Positions 40,306 through 49,252 of a stretch of 51,738 nt of DNA are shown piece by piece. The stretch's first letter is position 1. The number at the start of each line of letters is the position of its first letter. The stretch is from positions 1 through 51,738 of the forward strand of contig WGMX01000060.1 of NCBI GenBank assembly GCA_016124855.1, in the 5' to 3' direction. Both the position numbers and the translations under genes were made by a program. This stretch comes from Anaerolineaceae bacterium (GTDB lineage Bacteria > Chloroflexota > Anaerolineae > Aggregatilineales > Phototrophicaceae). The notes below the pieces were generated by a model, which had not been told where the DNA came from, made no database searches, and saw only the letters and a program-made list of their open reading frames with translations.

Positions 40306-42024
40306 TTAGTGACCCCCTCCGAGTATAGCCAGTACAGGTTGCAACCCGGCGGTAACCATCGGATAAATGATGCCCGGGAACACGCCAATAATGAACAGCG
40401 GTACACCGAGGAGTATCAAAATAATACGGTCGGTAACGGCGATGTCACCGACTTCAGGGTATTTCGCCGCATCAAACTCGCCGAAGAAAACCTGACTGGT
40501 GACACGCAGCACGTAAGCGGCAGTGATGACAATCGCTAGGGCTGAGATGATAACGATGATCGAGTAATAATTGGTCAGTGTAAAGCTACCAATATGGAGG
40601 GCAATGTCCGGCGAGGCTTTCCACATGCCTTGAAATATCGCAAATTCGGAAACGAACCCGCTAAAGAGCGGCATACCCATACTGGTCAAACCACCGATGA
40701 CAAAGGCGAAAGCAACCCAAGGCATCTTTTTGGCGAAACCGCCGAGGCTGGGAATATCGCGGGTGTGAGCGCGGTCGTAAACCATACCGACACAGCCGAA
40801 GAAAAGTGCTGTCATCGCGCCGTGACTGAACATTTGCAAACCTGCGCCCGTCATACCGACGATGTTCATGGTCGCCCAACCCATCGTCACCAAGCCCATA
40901 TGGCTGACTGACGAGAAGCCGATAACATATTTGAAGTCGCGCTGGCGAAAGGCGATAAACGCGCCATAAACCACATTGACTAAGGTTAGGAAAACTATCC
41001 ACGGAAGGTGAACCTGTGCGCCTTCGGGCATGAGTTGGACACCCATCCGCAGCGCGGCGTAAGCACCCAGTTTCATCAACACACCCGCATGGATCATCGA
41101 AACGGCGGTCGGCGCGGCAACGTGTCCATCCGGTGACCAGTTGTGGAAGGGGAACACACCTGCCAGCACCGCGAAACCGATGAAGACGAAGGGGAACCAC
41201 AGCTTAGCGAAGGTGAGGACGTCAATACCGGCATAATTCGTGATATTGAAGGCTCCTGCTTCACCGGCTGCCATCAAATGCGTCATACTAAAGCTGAAGG
41301 TCGGCGAATCTTTGGCGATGACCCCGGCATCTTTAGCTGCTTGGAAGGCCGCTGCACCGTCACCCGCAAAGAAGTTGCTTGCGGTAAAGACCATCGCGAT
41401 GACACCGATGAGTGCGATCACCGAGCCAATGAGGATGTAGAGCGTCAGCTTCATAGCGGCGTATTCACGCAGCTTGACCCAGCCCCATGTGGCGATGAGC
41501 AGGTACATGGGGAAGATTGCCAGTTCATAGAAGAAGAACAGGACGAAAGTATCGACTGAGACAAAAACGCCGTAGACACCAGCGACCAGCAGCATGAAGA
41601 AGGCGAAGAATTCGCGGGTGCGGTCTTCAATGCGCCATGAGATGAGCACACCGGCAACCGTCACCATACCGGTAAGCAGCACCATCGGGGCATTCAAACC
41701 ATCAACACCGAGGTGGTAGCTGATACCCAGCGTACTTATCCAAGGTATGTTTTCTTCAAAAGCCAACCCTCGTACAAACATTTGGGTTGCTTTGAACTGT
41801 CCACCTGCCGCCGCGATTTTATCAAGATCAGCCGTCAGCGCACTCACTTGGCTGTTGTAGCCGAAGTAAACGGCTGCCGACAGCACCAGTACGATACCGG
41901 CGGCGGTAATCGCGATACCGCGTATCAGGTCACGCCTTGACGCGTCAATCGCCAGCATAATGAGCGCTGCGACAATCGGCGTAAAGATAATGACACTCAA
42001 AATCGGAAACTGAAATCCACCCAT
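40306..42024 (-). CDS. NADH-quinone oxidoreductase subunit M, second copy (NuoM')
   Basis: This 572-residue protein is a NuoM-family antiporter-like subunit, clearly diverged from the copy upstream. It keeps the TM5 glutamate (FFFYELAIFPMYLL), the TM8 lysine (HAGVLMKLGAYAALR) and the TM12 glutamate (FSGFVSEFAIFQG). Where NuoM has the TM7 lysine (IKVPVWPFHTW in the other copy), it reads VLAGVFPFHNWSPDGH, with Leu287 in the lysine position. It also has a polar loop of about 50 residues (FFAGDGAAAFQAAKDAGVIA onward) before TM7. It would be the fourth antiporter-like unit of the complex. The start follows AAGGAAG; the next gene, nuoN, begins two bases after the stop. Confidence 0.92.
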   Translation of the reverse strand: MGGFQFPILSVIIFTPIVAALIMLAIDASRRDLIRGIAITAAGIVLVLSAAVYFGYNSQVSALTADLDKIAAAGGQFKATQMFVRGLAFEENIPWISTLGISYHLGVDGLNAPMVLLTGMVTVAGVLISWRIEDRTREFFAFFMLLVAGVYGVFVSVDTFVLFFFYELAIFPMYLLIATWGWVKLREYAAMKLTLYILIGSVIALIGVIAMVFTASNFFAGDGAAAFQAAKDAGVIAKDSPTFSFSMTHLMAAGEAGAFNITNYAGIDVLTFAKLWFPFVFIGFAVLAGVFPFHNWSPDGHVAAPTAVSMIHAGVLMKLGAYAALRMGVQLMPEGAQVHLPWIVFLTLVNVVYGAFIAFRQRDFKYVIGFSSVSHMGLVTMGWATMNIVGMTGAGLQMFSHGAMTALFFGCVGMVYDRAHTRDIPSLGGFAKKMPWVAFAFVIGGLTSMGMPLFSGFVSEFAIFQGMWKASPDIALHIGSFTLTNYYSIIVIISALAIVITAAYVLRVTSQVFFGEFDAAKYPEVGDIAVTDRIILILLGVPLFIIGVFPGIIYPMVTAGLQPVLAILGGGH

Positions 42025-42054
42025 AATTTCTTCCTTATTATGAAGGTCTGCGGC

Positions 42055-43722
42055 TTACCCGCCGAGCAACTTCATCACCGAGCCGTTAATAATCGGCATA
42101 ATCCAATTTGGCAGCAGCCCGGTAATCAACATCAAGACCAACAGCGGCGAAATGGCAATGGCTTCGCGCAGTTCGATCTCCAGATTGTAATCTTTCCAGT
42201 GCATATTGAACGGGCCGTGCAAAACTGCACGAATTCCCTTCAAGATGTAACCGCCGGTAAAGAGCAAACCGAGCATCGAAATGACGGTTAGCCATGTAAA
42301 GACTGACCACGAACCGCGTACCACCAAGAATTCACTAACAAAGCCGTTCAAACCGGGCAATCCGAGGCTTGCCATACTGGTGAAGATAAAAATCGCGCCG
42401 TAAATCGGAGCTTTCACCCAGAAGCCGCCGTACTGCGTCATATCACGCGTATGCGTCTTGTGGTAAATCGCGCCAGCCAGCAAGAACATAGCGGCGGAGG
42501 TCAAACCATGATTAAACATCTGCATGACCGCACCGTTAGTGGCGAGAATGGCACTTTGCATATGTTCGGTGCTGGCACTTGCCCAATTCTGTGCGTATGC
42601 CAAGGCGGCAACTGCCAAGCCCATGGCGACAAAGCCCATGTGGTTAACCGAACTATAAGCCACCAAACGCTTGATGTCAGTTTGACCAAAGGCCGCGAAC
42701 GCGCCTAAGACGATACTGAGCATGGCGAGAAAGGCAAAGATACCTGCCCAATTGGTTTGGATTGCGCCGAGAATATTAATCGGTGCGATCCAGACATCGG
42801 GGAAAATCGGAATGACCAAGCGCAGGAAACCGTAAGCACCGAGCTTGAGCATGACACCGGCCAAAAGCATCGAACCAGCGGTCGGCGCTTCGCTGTGGGC
42901 ATCCGGCAGCCATGTGTGGAACGGCCACACCGGCACTTTGATGCAAAAAGCCACGAAGAAACCGATGAAAGCCAGCGCTTTGACCGTCTGAATGGGAATA
43001 CCGAGGAAACCGGCGGCGCCATCACCGATGAACTTCGGCCAAATGGCGGTGATCGTTTGAATATCAAAGGAAGGCGCGCCGGCAGCATAACCCGCAATCG
43101 CCGGATTAGCCTGTTGAGCGGCGCTTACGATATTGCCGGGAACCTGTGACATCGACCAGCCGATCATTTGCATGGCGAGAAGCATACCGAGTGAACCACC
43201 GATGCTGTAGATGAAGAACTTGGTCGAAGCGTATTTGCGGTTCGGGCCACCCCATTGGTTGATGATGAAGTAAATCGGGACGATGCTCAGTTCGTAGAAC
43301 AAGAAGAAGATCATCATGTCCATGGCTACGAACACGCCGAGCAAGCCTACTTCGAAGAACAAGATCAACGCCATATGGACGTTTACGCGATCATCAATCT
43401 CAAAGCTGATGAGGACTGCCAGCGGTGTCAAAATGCCCGTGAGCAAGATCATCGTCGCGCTAATGCCATCAATGCCAACGTGCCACGATGCACCAACCAG
43501 CGAGAACCACGGCACATTGACGACCATCTGGTATTGATCTGCGCCAGCCTCCCGATTGTAATTGGCAAACACAGCAATGCACAATGCGCCGACGACAATC
43601 GACAGCGCCAGAGTTGTCCACCGTACAATCTGCTTGTTACCCGGCATCAGCAGCACAATTGCACCCGCAACACCCGGTGCAATCAGCAAAAATGTCAGAA
43701 CATCGATCCCCAAAACTGTCAT
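42055..43722 (-). CDS. nuoM: NADH-quinone oxidoreductase subunit M
   Basis: The 555-residue NuoM has all expected pump residues: Glu in FLFYELSIVPIYFII, Lys in CIKVPVWPFHTWLPDAHSE (TM7), Lys in LLAGVMLKLGAYGFLR (TM8) and Glu in LPGLNGFVSEFLV (TM12). It has the polar loop between TM6 and TM7 with a little extra sequence (VPGNIVSAAQQANPAIAG). It follows nuoL by 80 bases and precedes the second NuoM by 30 bases. The ATG at 43722 follows GAGG. Confidence 0.94.
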   Translation of the reverse strand: MTVLGIDVLTFLLIAPGVAGAIVLLMPGNKQIVRWTTLALSIVVGALCIAVFANYNREAGADQYQMVVNVPWFSLVGASWHVGIDGISATMILLTGILTPLAVLISFEIDDRVNVHMALILFFEVGLLGVFVAMDMMIFFLFYELSIVPIYFIINQWGGPNRKYASTKFFIYSIGGSLGMLLAMQMIGWSMSQVPGNIVSAAQQANPAIAGYAAGAPSFDIQTITAIWPKFIGDGAAGFLGIPIQTVKALAFIGFFVAFCIKVPVWPFHTWLPDAHSEAPTAGSMLLAGVMLKLGAYGFLRLVIPIFPDVWIAPINILGAIQTNWAGIFAFLAMLSIVLGAFAAFGQTDIKRLVAYSSVNHMGFVAMGLAVAALAYAQNWASASTEHMQSAILATNGAVMQMFNHGLTSAAMFLLAGAIYHKTHTRDMTQYGGFWVKAPIYGAIFIFTSMASLGLPGLNGFVSEFLVVRGSWSVFTWLTVISMLGLLFTGGYILKGIRAVLHGPFNMHWKDYNLEIELREAIAISPLLVLMLITGLLPNWIMPIINGSVMKLLGG

Positions 43723-43802
43723 AATATCAACCTCAAGGTTGTTCTTGTGGTGGTGACCTTTTCAGTATCACCACTGTGAAAACGCACTATCACTATTTCC
43801 GA

Positions 43803-46250
43803 TTAAGGTGCAACCGCGGCCACTGTCGATTGCGATAAGAGTCCCGAACCGACAATGAATATGATTGCGATTAAGATCACGGCAATGGCTACATACAACA
43901 TATACTGTTGAATACGTCCGGTCTGAATACGGCGGAAACGCGCGCCGAATACAGCAATGAGTTCCGGGATACCGTCACCCACACCGTCAATCAACCAGAT
44001 GTTAAGCAGCTTGATGAAGTCACCGATCCAAATGAAGATCTTCGCCAGCGCATGTAGAATACCGTCAATGATACCTTTATCCAAGAACTCGCTGACAACC
44101 ACGCGAGAGAACCATTGCGACGGCTTGATGAAAACACGTACGTACAGTTCATCGACATAGTACTTGTTCTTGAGAACTGGATACAAACCACCGAGCATAG
44201 CAATCAGTGGATCAGGCTCACCTGCCACCAGCGGCTTACGCCAATACATCAACCAACCGACGTAGATACCGCCGAGCGCCACTAAGAATGAGAACAAGAC
44301 CGGAATAATGCTAAAAGTCAATTCGGGTGGTTCTTCCAAAAGGGTGGCACCGACGAAGTGAGCAAACGGATTGCCGTGTGACGAGAAGATCGAACCGAAG
44401 AGCGGGAAATCAGGATGAACACCGACGAAGCCCGCAACTACCGCAAAGAAGGCAAGAATGATCAGCGGTAGTGTCATGGTCGCGCTGACAACGCCCTGCC
44501 CCAAGTTGGCATGTTTGGCTTGCTCGGTACGTGCATCACCCCAGAAAGTCAAACCGATTTGACGCATGGTGTAGAACGCAGTTAAGAAAGCCGCTAGTGC
44601 TAACATGACAAAGACCAGCGCATGAGGGCCAAAGCCTTCTGTCAAGCCATGCCACGCATCGGCCAGAATTTCATCCTTTGACCAGAAGCCGGCAGTAATT
44701 AACGGGAAACCGGCGAGCGACAAACCACCGATTAAGAAAGTTATGAAGGTTACAGGCATTCCCTTACGTAGGCCACCCATGTTCATCATATCCTGCGGGT
44801 CGAAGTGCGGGGCATCATGACCATGTGTGTCATAACCTGCTTCATCGTGCGGGTTATGGTCACCGTGTTCGCCGGCAATGACGTGGGCATGGGCTTCAGA
44901 CGTTAGGGCAAGATCACCGTGTGAACCGGCAGCTGCGGGCAACAAGCTATGATCGTCTTCTTCATCGTGGCCGTGTGCATGTTCATGAACATGATGATCG
45001 CCGTGCTCCATGCCATGAATGACGGAACCGGAGGCCATGAATAACAGTGCTTTGAAGAAGGCATGGGTGATCAGGTGAAAGGCGGCGGCGATATAAGCGC
45101 CGATGCCGAGCGCGGCCATCATGAAGCCGAGCTGTGAAATCGTTGAATAAGCCAGAACCCTCTTAACATCGTTCTGAGCAACGGCAATCGTCGCCGCGAA
45201 CAGTGCTGTGAACGAACCTACCACGGTCATCAACAGCAGCGGCGGCGTGAGCAATCCATGATGCGGATCACCACCAGCAGCGAAAACCGGATACATACGG
45301 ATGATGGCGTAAATACCAGCGGACACCATTGCAGCCGCATGGATCATGGCGCTAACCGGTGTCGGGCCTTCCATCGCATCTGGCAGCCAGACGTGCAGCG
45401 GGAACTGCGCCGACTTACCGATGGTACCGATTATCAGGAATATACCGATTAAGCTGGCGGCGCTTATGCTGCCGAAAATCAGCGCAGGTGTATTCGCCAG
45501 AGTCTTGAGAACTTCTTCGTTGTGCAAAATCTCGCGGAAGCTGAGTGTTCCGGTGAGCGAGTAGAGGTAAACGATACCCAGCAGCATGATGACATCCGCC
45601 ACGCGGGTGGTGGTGAACGCCTTGATGGCTGCTTTATAGGCGCTTTCTTTTTCGAACCAGAAGCCGATGAGCAGATACGAACACAAGCCCATAACTTCCC
45701 AACCGACGAACAACAGCAGCAGGTTATCGGCTACTACTAAGGTCAGCATTGCGCCTGCGAACAGCGAAATCAGCGCAAAAAAGCGCGACTGCCGTGCGTC
45801 ACTCGCCATGTAACCAATGGAGTAGATGAAGATGCAAAGGCAGGCCAGCGGCACCATAAACAGCATGGCGCTATTTAGCGGATCGACCAATACCCCCATC
45901 TTGAGAGCGGTCGCACCTGTTGCCAGCCAGTCAAAGTTGCTGCCAAACACTTCTTCACCCAGATGCGGGGCGTTTAGTGCTGAGCCAACCACTGTCCATG
46001 CAATTAGCCACGCCGATATAATGCCGCTCAAACCAACGATGATGGTGACGGCACGGCTGGCAGGGCTGGCAACTCCGACATTCAACCCGAAATAACCGGG
46101 ATGATTGTGGTCAGCATATTCAGGGCTGGTAGCAGGCACAATTTTTGCCCGATTGGTCAGCAGCGTAATAATGAAGAACGCTAGCAGCGGCCCCAGCGGC
46201 ACCAGCCAAGGCAGCAAATTCGGGTTGCCTACAATCGTAACATTTTCCAT
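43803..46250 (-). CDS. nuoL: NADH-quinone oxidoreductase subunit L, enlarged
   Basis: NuoL is the distal proton-pumping subunit, with a lateral amphipathic helix that clasps the membrane arm. The 815-residue protein is about 200 longer than usual. It keeps the TM5 Glu region, the TM7 lysine (GKSAQFPLHVWLPDAM) and GLRKGMPVTF. Two additions are seen. One is a His/Asp/Glu-rich loop of about 85 residues (about 407-492, from HGMEHGDHHVHEHAHGHDEE) after LLFMASGSVIHG. The other is extra sequence of about 27 residues in the lateral helix, between FIKPSQWFSR and RRIQTGRIQQY. I chose the ATG at 46250 after AAGGTCG; the upstream reading lacks a site. Confidence 0.93.
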   Translation of the reverse strand: MENVTIVGNPNLLPWLVPLGPLLAFFIITLLTNRAKIVPATSPEYADHNHPGYFGLNVGVASPASRAVTIIVGLSGIISAWLIAWTVVGSALNAPHLGEEVFGSNFDWLATGATALKMGVLVDPLNSAMLFMVPLACLCIFIYSIGYMASDARQSRFFALISLFAGAMLTLVVADNLLLLFVGWEVMGLCSYLLIGFWFEKESAYKAAIKAFTTTRVADVIMLLGIVYLYSLTGTLSFREILHNEEVLKTLANTPALIFGSISAASLIGIFLIIGTIGKSAQFPLHVWLPDAMEGPTPVSAMIHAAAMVSAGIYAIIRMYPVFAAGGDPHHGLLTPPLLLMTVVGSFTALFAATIAVAQNDVKRVLAYSTISQLGFMMAALGIGAYIAAAFHLITHAFFKALLFMASGSVIHGMEHGDHHVHEHAHGHDEEDDHSLLPAAAGSHGDLALTSEAHAHVIAGEHGDHNPHDEAGYDTHGHDAPHFDPQDMMNMGGLRKGMPVTFITFLIGGLSLAGFPLITAGFWSKDEILADAWHGLTEGFGPHALVFVMLALAAFLTAFYTMRQIGLTFWGDARTEQAKHANLGQGVVSATMTLPLIILAFFAVVAGFVGVHPDFPLFGSIFSSHGNPFAHFVGATLLEEPPELTFSIIPVLFSFLVALGGIYVGWLMYWRKPLVAGEPDPLIAMLGGLYPVLKNKYYVDELYVRVFIKPSQWFSRVVVSEFLDKGIIDGILHALAKIFIWIGDFIKLLNIWLIDGVGDGIPELIAVFGARFRRIQTGRIQQYMLYVAIAVILIAIIFIVGSGLLSQSTVAAVAP

Positions 46251-46339
46251 AAGTTCGACCTTCGCTTCGCTCTCTATCCGCACCCAAACAATACACAAGC
46301 GGCCTCGCGGCTCGCCAATTTATTCGGATAGGTTCTAAT

Positions 46340-46648
46340 TTACCACTTCAACATATCTACATCTTCGACACTGACCGACCGGCGATTACGGTAGACCGAA
46401 ATGATAATCGCCAAGCCGACGGAGGCTTCTGCCGCCGCGATGACAAACACGAAGGCCGCAAAAGCCTGTCCTGCCATATTGGTCGGCTCTACATAACGCC
46501 AGAAGGCAATCAGGTTAATGTTGACAGCGTTCAACATCAGTTCGACACTCATCAACACGGCCACTGCGTTACGGCGTGAAAGCACACCATAAGTTCCGAT
46601 ACAGAACAAACCTGCAGCTACTGCCAGATACATCCACAAAGGTATCAT
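46340..46648 (-). CDS. nuoK: NADH-quinone oxidoreductase subunit K
   Basis: The 102-residue, three-helix subunit has both conserved membrane glutamates: one in VLMSVELMLNAVNINL and one in VFVIAAAEASVGLAI, which relay protons between NuoJ/A/H and NuoN. Length and helix pattern are normal, apart from a short charged tail (VSVEDVDMLKW). A GGAGTG site precedes the ATG. It sits between nuoJ and nuoL, the usual order. Confidence 0.95.
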   Translation of the reverse strand: MIPLWMYLAVAAGLFCIGTYGVLSRRNAVAVLMSVELMLNAVNINLIAFWRYVEPTNMAGQAFAAFVFVIAAAEASVGLAIIISVYRNRRSVSVEDVDMLKW

Positions 46649-46694
46649 TCGTCATCACTCCATCAGGTGAGGGCTTGCCAACGCCAAACCCCTA

Positions 46695-47222
46695 CTATTC
46701 CCGGTCATCGCGCGCGATTACAATGGCACCGATCATGGCTGCCGTCAGCAGCAAGGAAGCTACTTCAAAAGGCAGCACATATTGATTCTGGTCAACTAAT
46801 GCTTTACCGAGATCAACTGTCGTTGCAACAGTATCCAAAATCGGCTTGCCAACCTGCGAACCGTTGTTGCCCCACACCGGCAGAATTACGCCCACCATCA
46901 ACAGAACAAACAGCGCTACCGCGACGATACCACTGAGAACCCATTGACGATTATAGAGTTCGCGCAGGCGGGTCATACTCCGTGTCAACATGACGGCGAA
47001 CACGATCAAAATCGCAATCGCGCCGATGTAGACTAAGACCTGCACTGCCGCCAAGAACGGAGCGCTCAAGAGCACGAAGAAGCCTGCCGCACCGAACAAG
47101 CTCAAGATCAAGTAGAGTGTGGCGTGGATCAAGTTACGGGTTGTCACTACACCGAGCGCACCACCCAAACTGAACAGTGCGAATACGATGAAGGCAACGG
47201 TTGAAGCATTAAATTCCAGCAT
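46695..47222 (-). CDS. nuoJ: NADH-quinone oxidoreductase subunit J
   Basis: The 175-residue subunit has five helices, including the conserved TM3 region QVLVYIGAIAILIVFAVML (with the pi-bulge tyrosine) and GVVTTRNLIHATLYLILSLF at the start. It forms part of the E-channel with NuoA, H and K. In most operons nuoI separates H and J; here J directly follows H after 68 bases, with no ferredoxin-like gene. Confidence 0.94.
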   Translation of the reverse strand: MLEFNASTVAFIVFALFSLGGALGVVTTRNLIHATLYLILSLFGAAGFFVLLSAPFLAAVQVLVYIGAIAILIVFAVMLTRSMTRLRELYNRQWVLSGIVAVALFVLLMVGVILPVWGNNGSQVGKPILDTVATTVDLGKALVDQNQYVLPFEVASLLLTAAMIGAIVIARDDRE

Positions 47223-47290
47223 AATTTCGTCCTACATATGATGCAGCCATGCTCGCAAGCGCCTGACTACATAATCAAACAGCTACGTAG

Positions 47291-48526
47291 TTAATCCCCA
47301 ACAGCGTGTACAGGTGAAGTTTCTTCATGTTCGCCGCGAACCGGAACGGCTTCATCAGCTAACCGTTGGCTGCGACCAATGTTGCGAATGAGGTTAAAGA
47401 GAACCAATCCCAACACCAAGTTACCGGCAAATAAGATAATCGTCTGCGGGAGTGCAGCACCCAGCGTACCATCTTGCGGGGCCAAGTTAAGCCACTGGAT
47501 AAGCTTCAATAAGAAAGCAGTCAAGATGACATTTGCGACCGAAACCGGCACGAGCCATTTCCAGTTGAGCGCCATCAGTTGGTCGATACGAACGCGCGGC
47601 ACCGTGCTGCGAAGAACCAGCGCGAACAAGTAAACGACGCCTGTCTTCAAACCCAGATAAATGAAACCCAACACCGGAATTTGTTCTACACCCGGGCCCC
47701 ACCATCCACCGAGGAAAACCACAGCCGTCAACAAGCAGGCAGTAAAGGCGTGCATAAACTCACCCGCCATGAACATGCCCCACTTGAAGCCAGAGTATTC
47801 AATGTTGTAACCAGCGATAATTTCCGATTCCGCTTCGAGCAAGTCAAACGGCGCGCGTCCGGTTTCAGCGAGGTTCGCGATGAAGAACAAAATGGCAGCA
47901 ATCGGAGCCATGAAAAAGAACCACATACCGCCCTGCTGACGGGTCATTTCCTGCATACTCATCGTACCGGAAATCATGACAGGGATTAGGAGGGACAAAA
48001 CCAGCGGCACTTCATAACTGAGCAACTGCGCGATAGTACGGAAAGCGCCGAGCAGCGCATATTTATTATTGCTCGACCAACCGGCGATCATGATTTTGAC
48101 TGTTCCGATGGAGGCGACCGCCACAAAGTACAGGATACCGATGCTCAAATCCGCGCCGATGTGCAGAGGAGTAAAGGGAACAATCGCCCAAATCAACACC
48201 ACTGAAGCGAAAGCGATTATAGGAGCAAGATTATAAATGAACTTGTCCGCTCCCTGTGGTGTGATGTCTTCTTTGGTAATCATCTTGACGGCATCAGCGA
48301 CCGATTGCAGTAAGCCGAACGGGCCGACGCGGTTGGGGCCGATACGATCTTGAACGCGGGCGGCAACCTTACGCTCGACCCAGATCAAGAAAATAACCGT
48401 AACCAGCGGCACTGTCGCGACCAATACTACGCCACCGAGCGCAGTCAACAAATTCGCCAGATCAGGATTCATGCCGCTTTGTACAAGGCAGGCCGCCAAA
48501 TTATTGATACTACAAACGTTTTCCAT
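47291..48526 (-). CDS. nuoH: NADH-quinone oxidoreductase subunit H
   Basis: NuoH forms the quinone-binding membrane domain next to NuoB/D. The 411-residue protein has eight helices, with the signature WVERKVAARVQDRIGPNRVG, LQSVADAVKMITKEDITP, the acid-rich loop with RAPFDLLEAESEIIAGYNIE and EYSGFKWGMFMAGEF. The C-terminal tail (about 385-411) is polar and acidic. The ATG at 48526 follows AAGGTG. It is second in the cluster after nuoA. Confidence 0.96.
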   Translation of the reverse strand: MENVCSINNLAACLVQSGMNPDLANLLTALGGVVLVATVPLVTVIFLIWVERKVAARVQDRIGPNRVGPFGLLQSVADAVKMITKEDITPQGADKFIYNLAPIIAFASVVLIWAIVPFTPLHIGADLSIGILYFVAVASIGTVKIMIAGWSSNNKYALLGAFRTIAQLLSYEVPLVLSLLIPVMISGTMSMQEMTRQQGGMWFFFMAPIAAILFFIANLAETGRAPFDLLEAESEIIAGYNIEYSGFKWGMFMAGEFMHAFTACLLTAVVFLGGWWGPGVEQIPVLGFIYLGLKTGVVYLFALVLRSTVPRVRIDQLMALNWKWLVPVSVANVILTAFLLKLIQWLNLAPQDGTLGAALPQTIILFAGNLVLGLVLFNLIRNIGRSQRLADEAVPVRGEHEETSPVHAVGD

Positions 48527-48558
48527 AAGCTTACACCTTCACCCGGCACCCACCGGCA

Positions 48559-48921
48559 TTAGACCCACTCCAGAGCATCTTTGCGCCAAGCGTAAATCAG
48601 TGCATCGAATAAGAAAAAGACAAACAACAACCCGGCGAAGAACCCAAAGAAATCGAGCTGTTTATAAGCCAATGCCCACGGGAACAAGAATACAATTTCC
48701 ACATCAAAGACCATGAAAATCAGCCCGTAGATGTAGTACTGCACCTTGAACTGAATCCACGTATCGCCCACTGTTTCCACACCACATTCATAGGTGGATT
48801 GTTTGATGCTGTTGGGCTTATGCGGCGCGAGTAAATGCGCCATAAAAATCGGTAGAAATGGGAAAATCCATGCGATGGAAAAGAAAACACCGATGAACGC
48901 CCATTCATTTAGTACTGCCAT
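48559..48921 (-). CDS. nuoA: NADH-quinone oxidoreductase subunit A
   Basis: The 120-residue three-helix subunit has KQSTYECGVETVGDTWIQF in its first loop (with the conserved cysteine), YYIYGLIFMVFDVEIVFLFP with the conserved Asp/Glu of helix 2 and a third helix. It is the first gene of the membrane-arm operon. The AGGAG site lies nine bases before the ATG inside the palindrome GGAGCGCGCTCC, whose other arm touches the start codon, so translation could be sensitive to local folding. Confidence 0.95.
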   Translation of the reverse strand: MAVLNEWAFIGVFFSIAWIFPFLPIFMAHLLAPHKPNSIKQSTYECGVETVGDTWIQFKVQYYIYGLIFMVFDVEIVFLFPWALAYKQLDFFGFFAGLLFVFFLFDALIYAWRKDALEWV

Positions 48922-48989
48922 TGGAGCGCGCTCCTGAGCTATGAAAACTTTTATTTACGTCTGTGTAAAAAATAAATGTCATGTGTCAA

Positions 48990-49007
48990 TTGTGACAAAC
49001 TACACAA
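48990..49007. promoter_or_regulatory. Rex-like operator upstream of nuoA
   Basis: TTGTGACAAACTACACAA has the TTGTG-8 bases-CACAA layout of binding sites of the redox-sensing repressor Rex (consensus TTGTGAA-N4-TTCACAA). It lies between the predicted -10 and the region just after the start of transcription, where a repressor would block RNA polymerase. It overlaps the inverted repeat TGTCAATTGTGACA (48983-48996). The match is inferred; no Rex gene is in the window. Confidence 0.4.
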
Positions 49008-49036
49008 GTATAGCATAGACCCAAACCACGTTGCAA
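49007..49036 (-). promoter_or_regulatory. Candidate promoter of the nuo operon
   Basis: On the minus strand TTGCAA (49036-49031) and TATACT (49012-49007) are separated by 18 bases, with TGC before the -10 (extended -10). Transcription would start near 49000, about 80 bases before the nuoA ATG. The rest of the 330-base gap up to 49252 shows no gene. Confidence 0.5.
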
Positions 49037-49187
49037 TGAATTGGATAACATTTGAAACGAATTTGTCATGTTGGGTCAACGGCATACCATGTGGGGACAT
49101 TCTAACACACCGCTTTGGATATAACAAAGCCCGATACGCGTCCAATTCATACTAAAATCAGACCATCTTCAAACATAACGGAAAGAC

Positions 49188-49216
49188 TTGCATTTCCATG
49201 TGCTATCCTCTACAAA
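49188..49216 (+). promoter_or_regulatory. Weak candidate promoter for the FemAB-like gene
   Basis: TTGCAT and TACAAA are separated by 17 bases, 36 bases before the ATG at 49253. The -10 is a poor match. Confidence 0.25.
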
Positions 49217-49252
49217 TGTCTTGACCACTGATCTGATTTATTATGGTGCTGT

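Noticed and set aside
40306..43722. The two NuoM genes as an assembly duplication
   Set aside because: The proteins differ over most of their length and at key sites (TM7 lysine present or absent), so they are real paralogues.
48923..48934. Palindrome GGAGCGCGCTCC at the nuoA ribosome site as a strong regulatory hairpin
   Set aside because: After leaving a loop the stem is only about four base pairs, too weak on its own; noted only in the nuoA entry.
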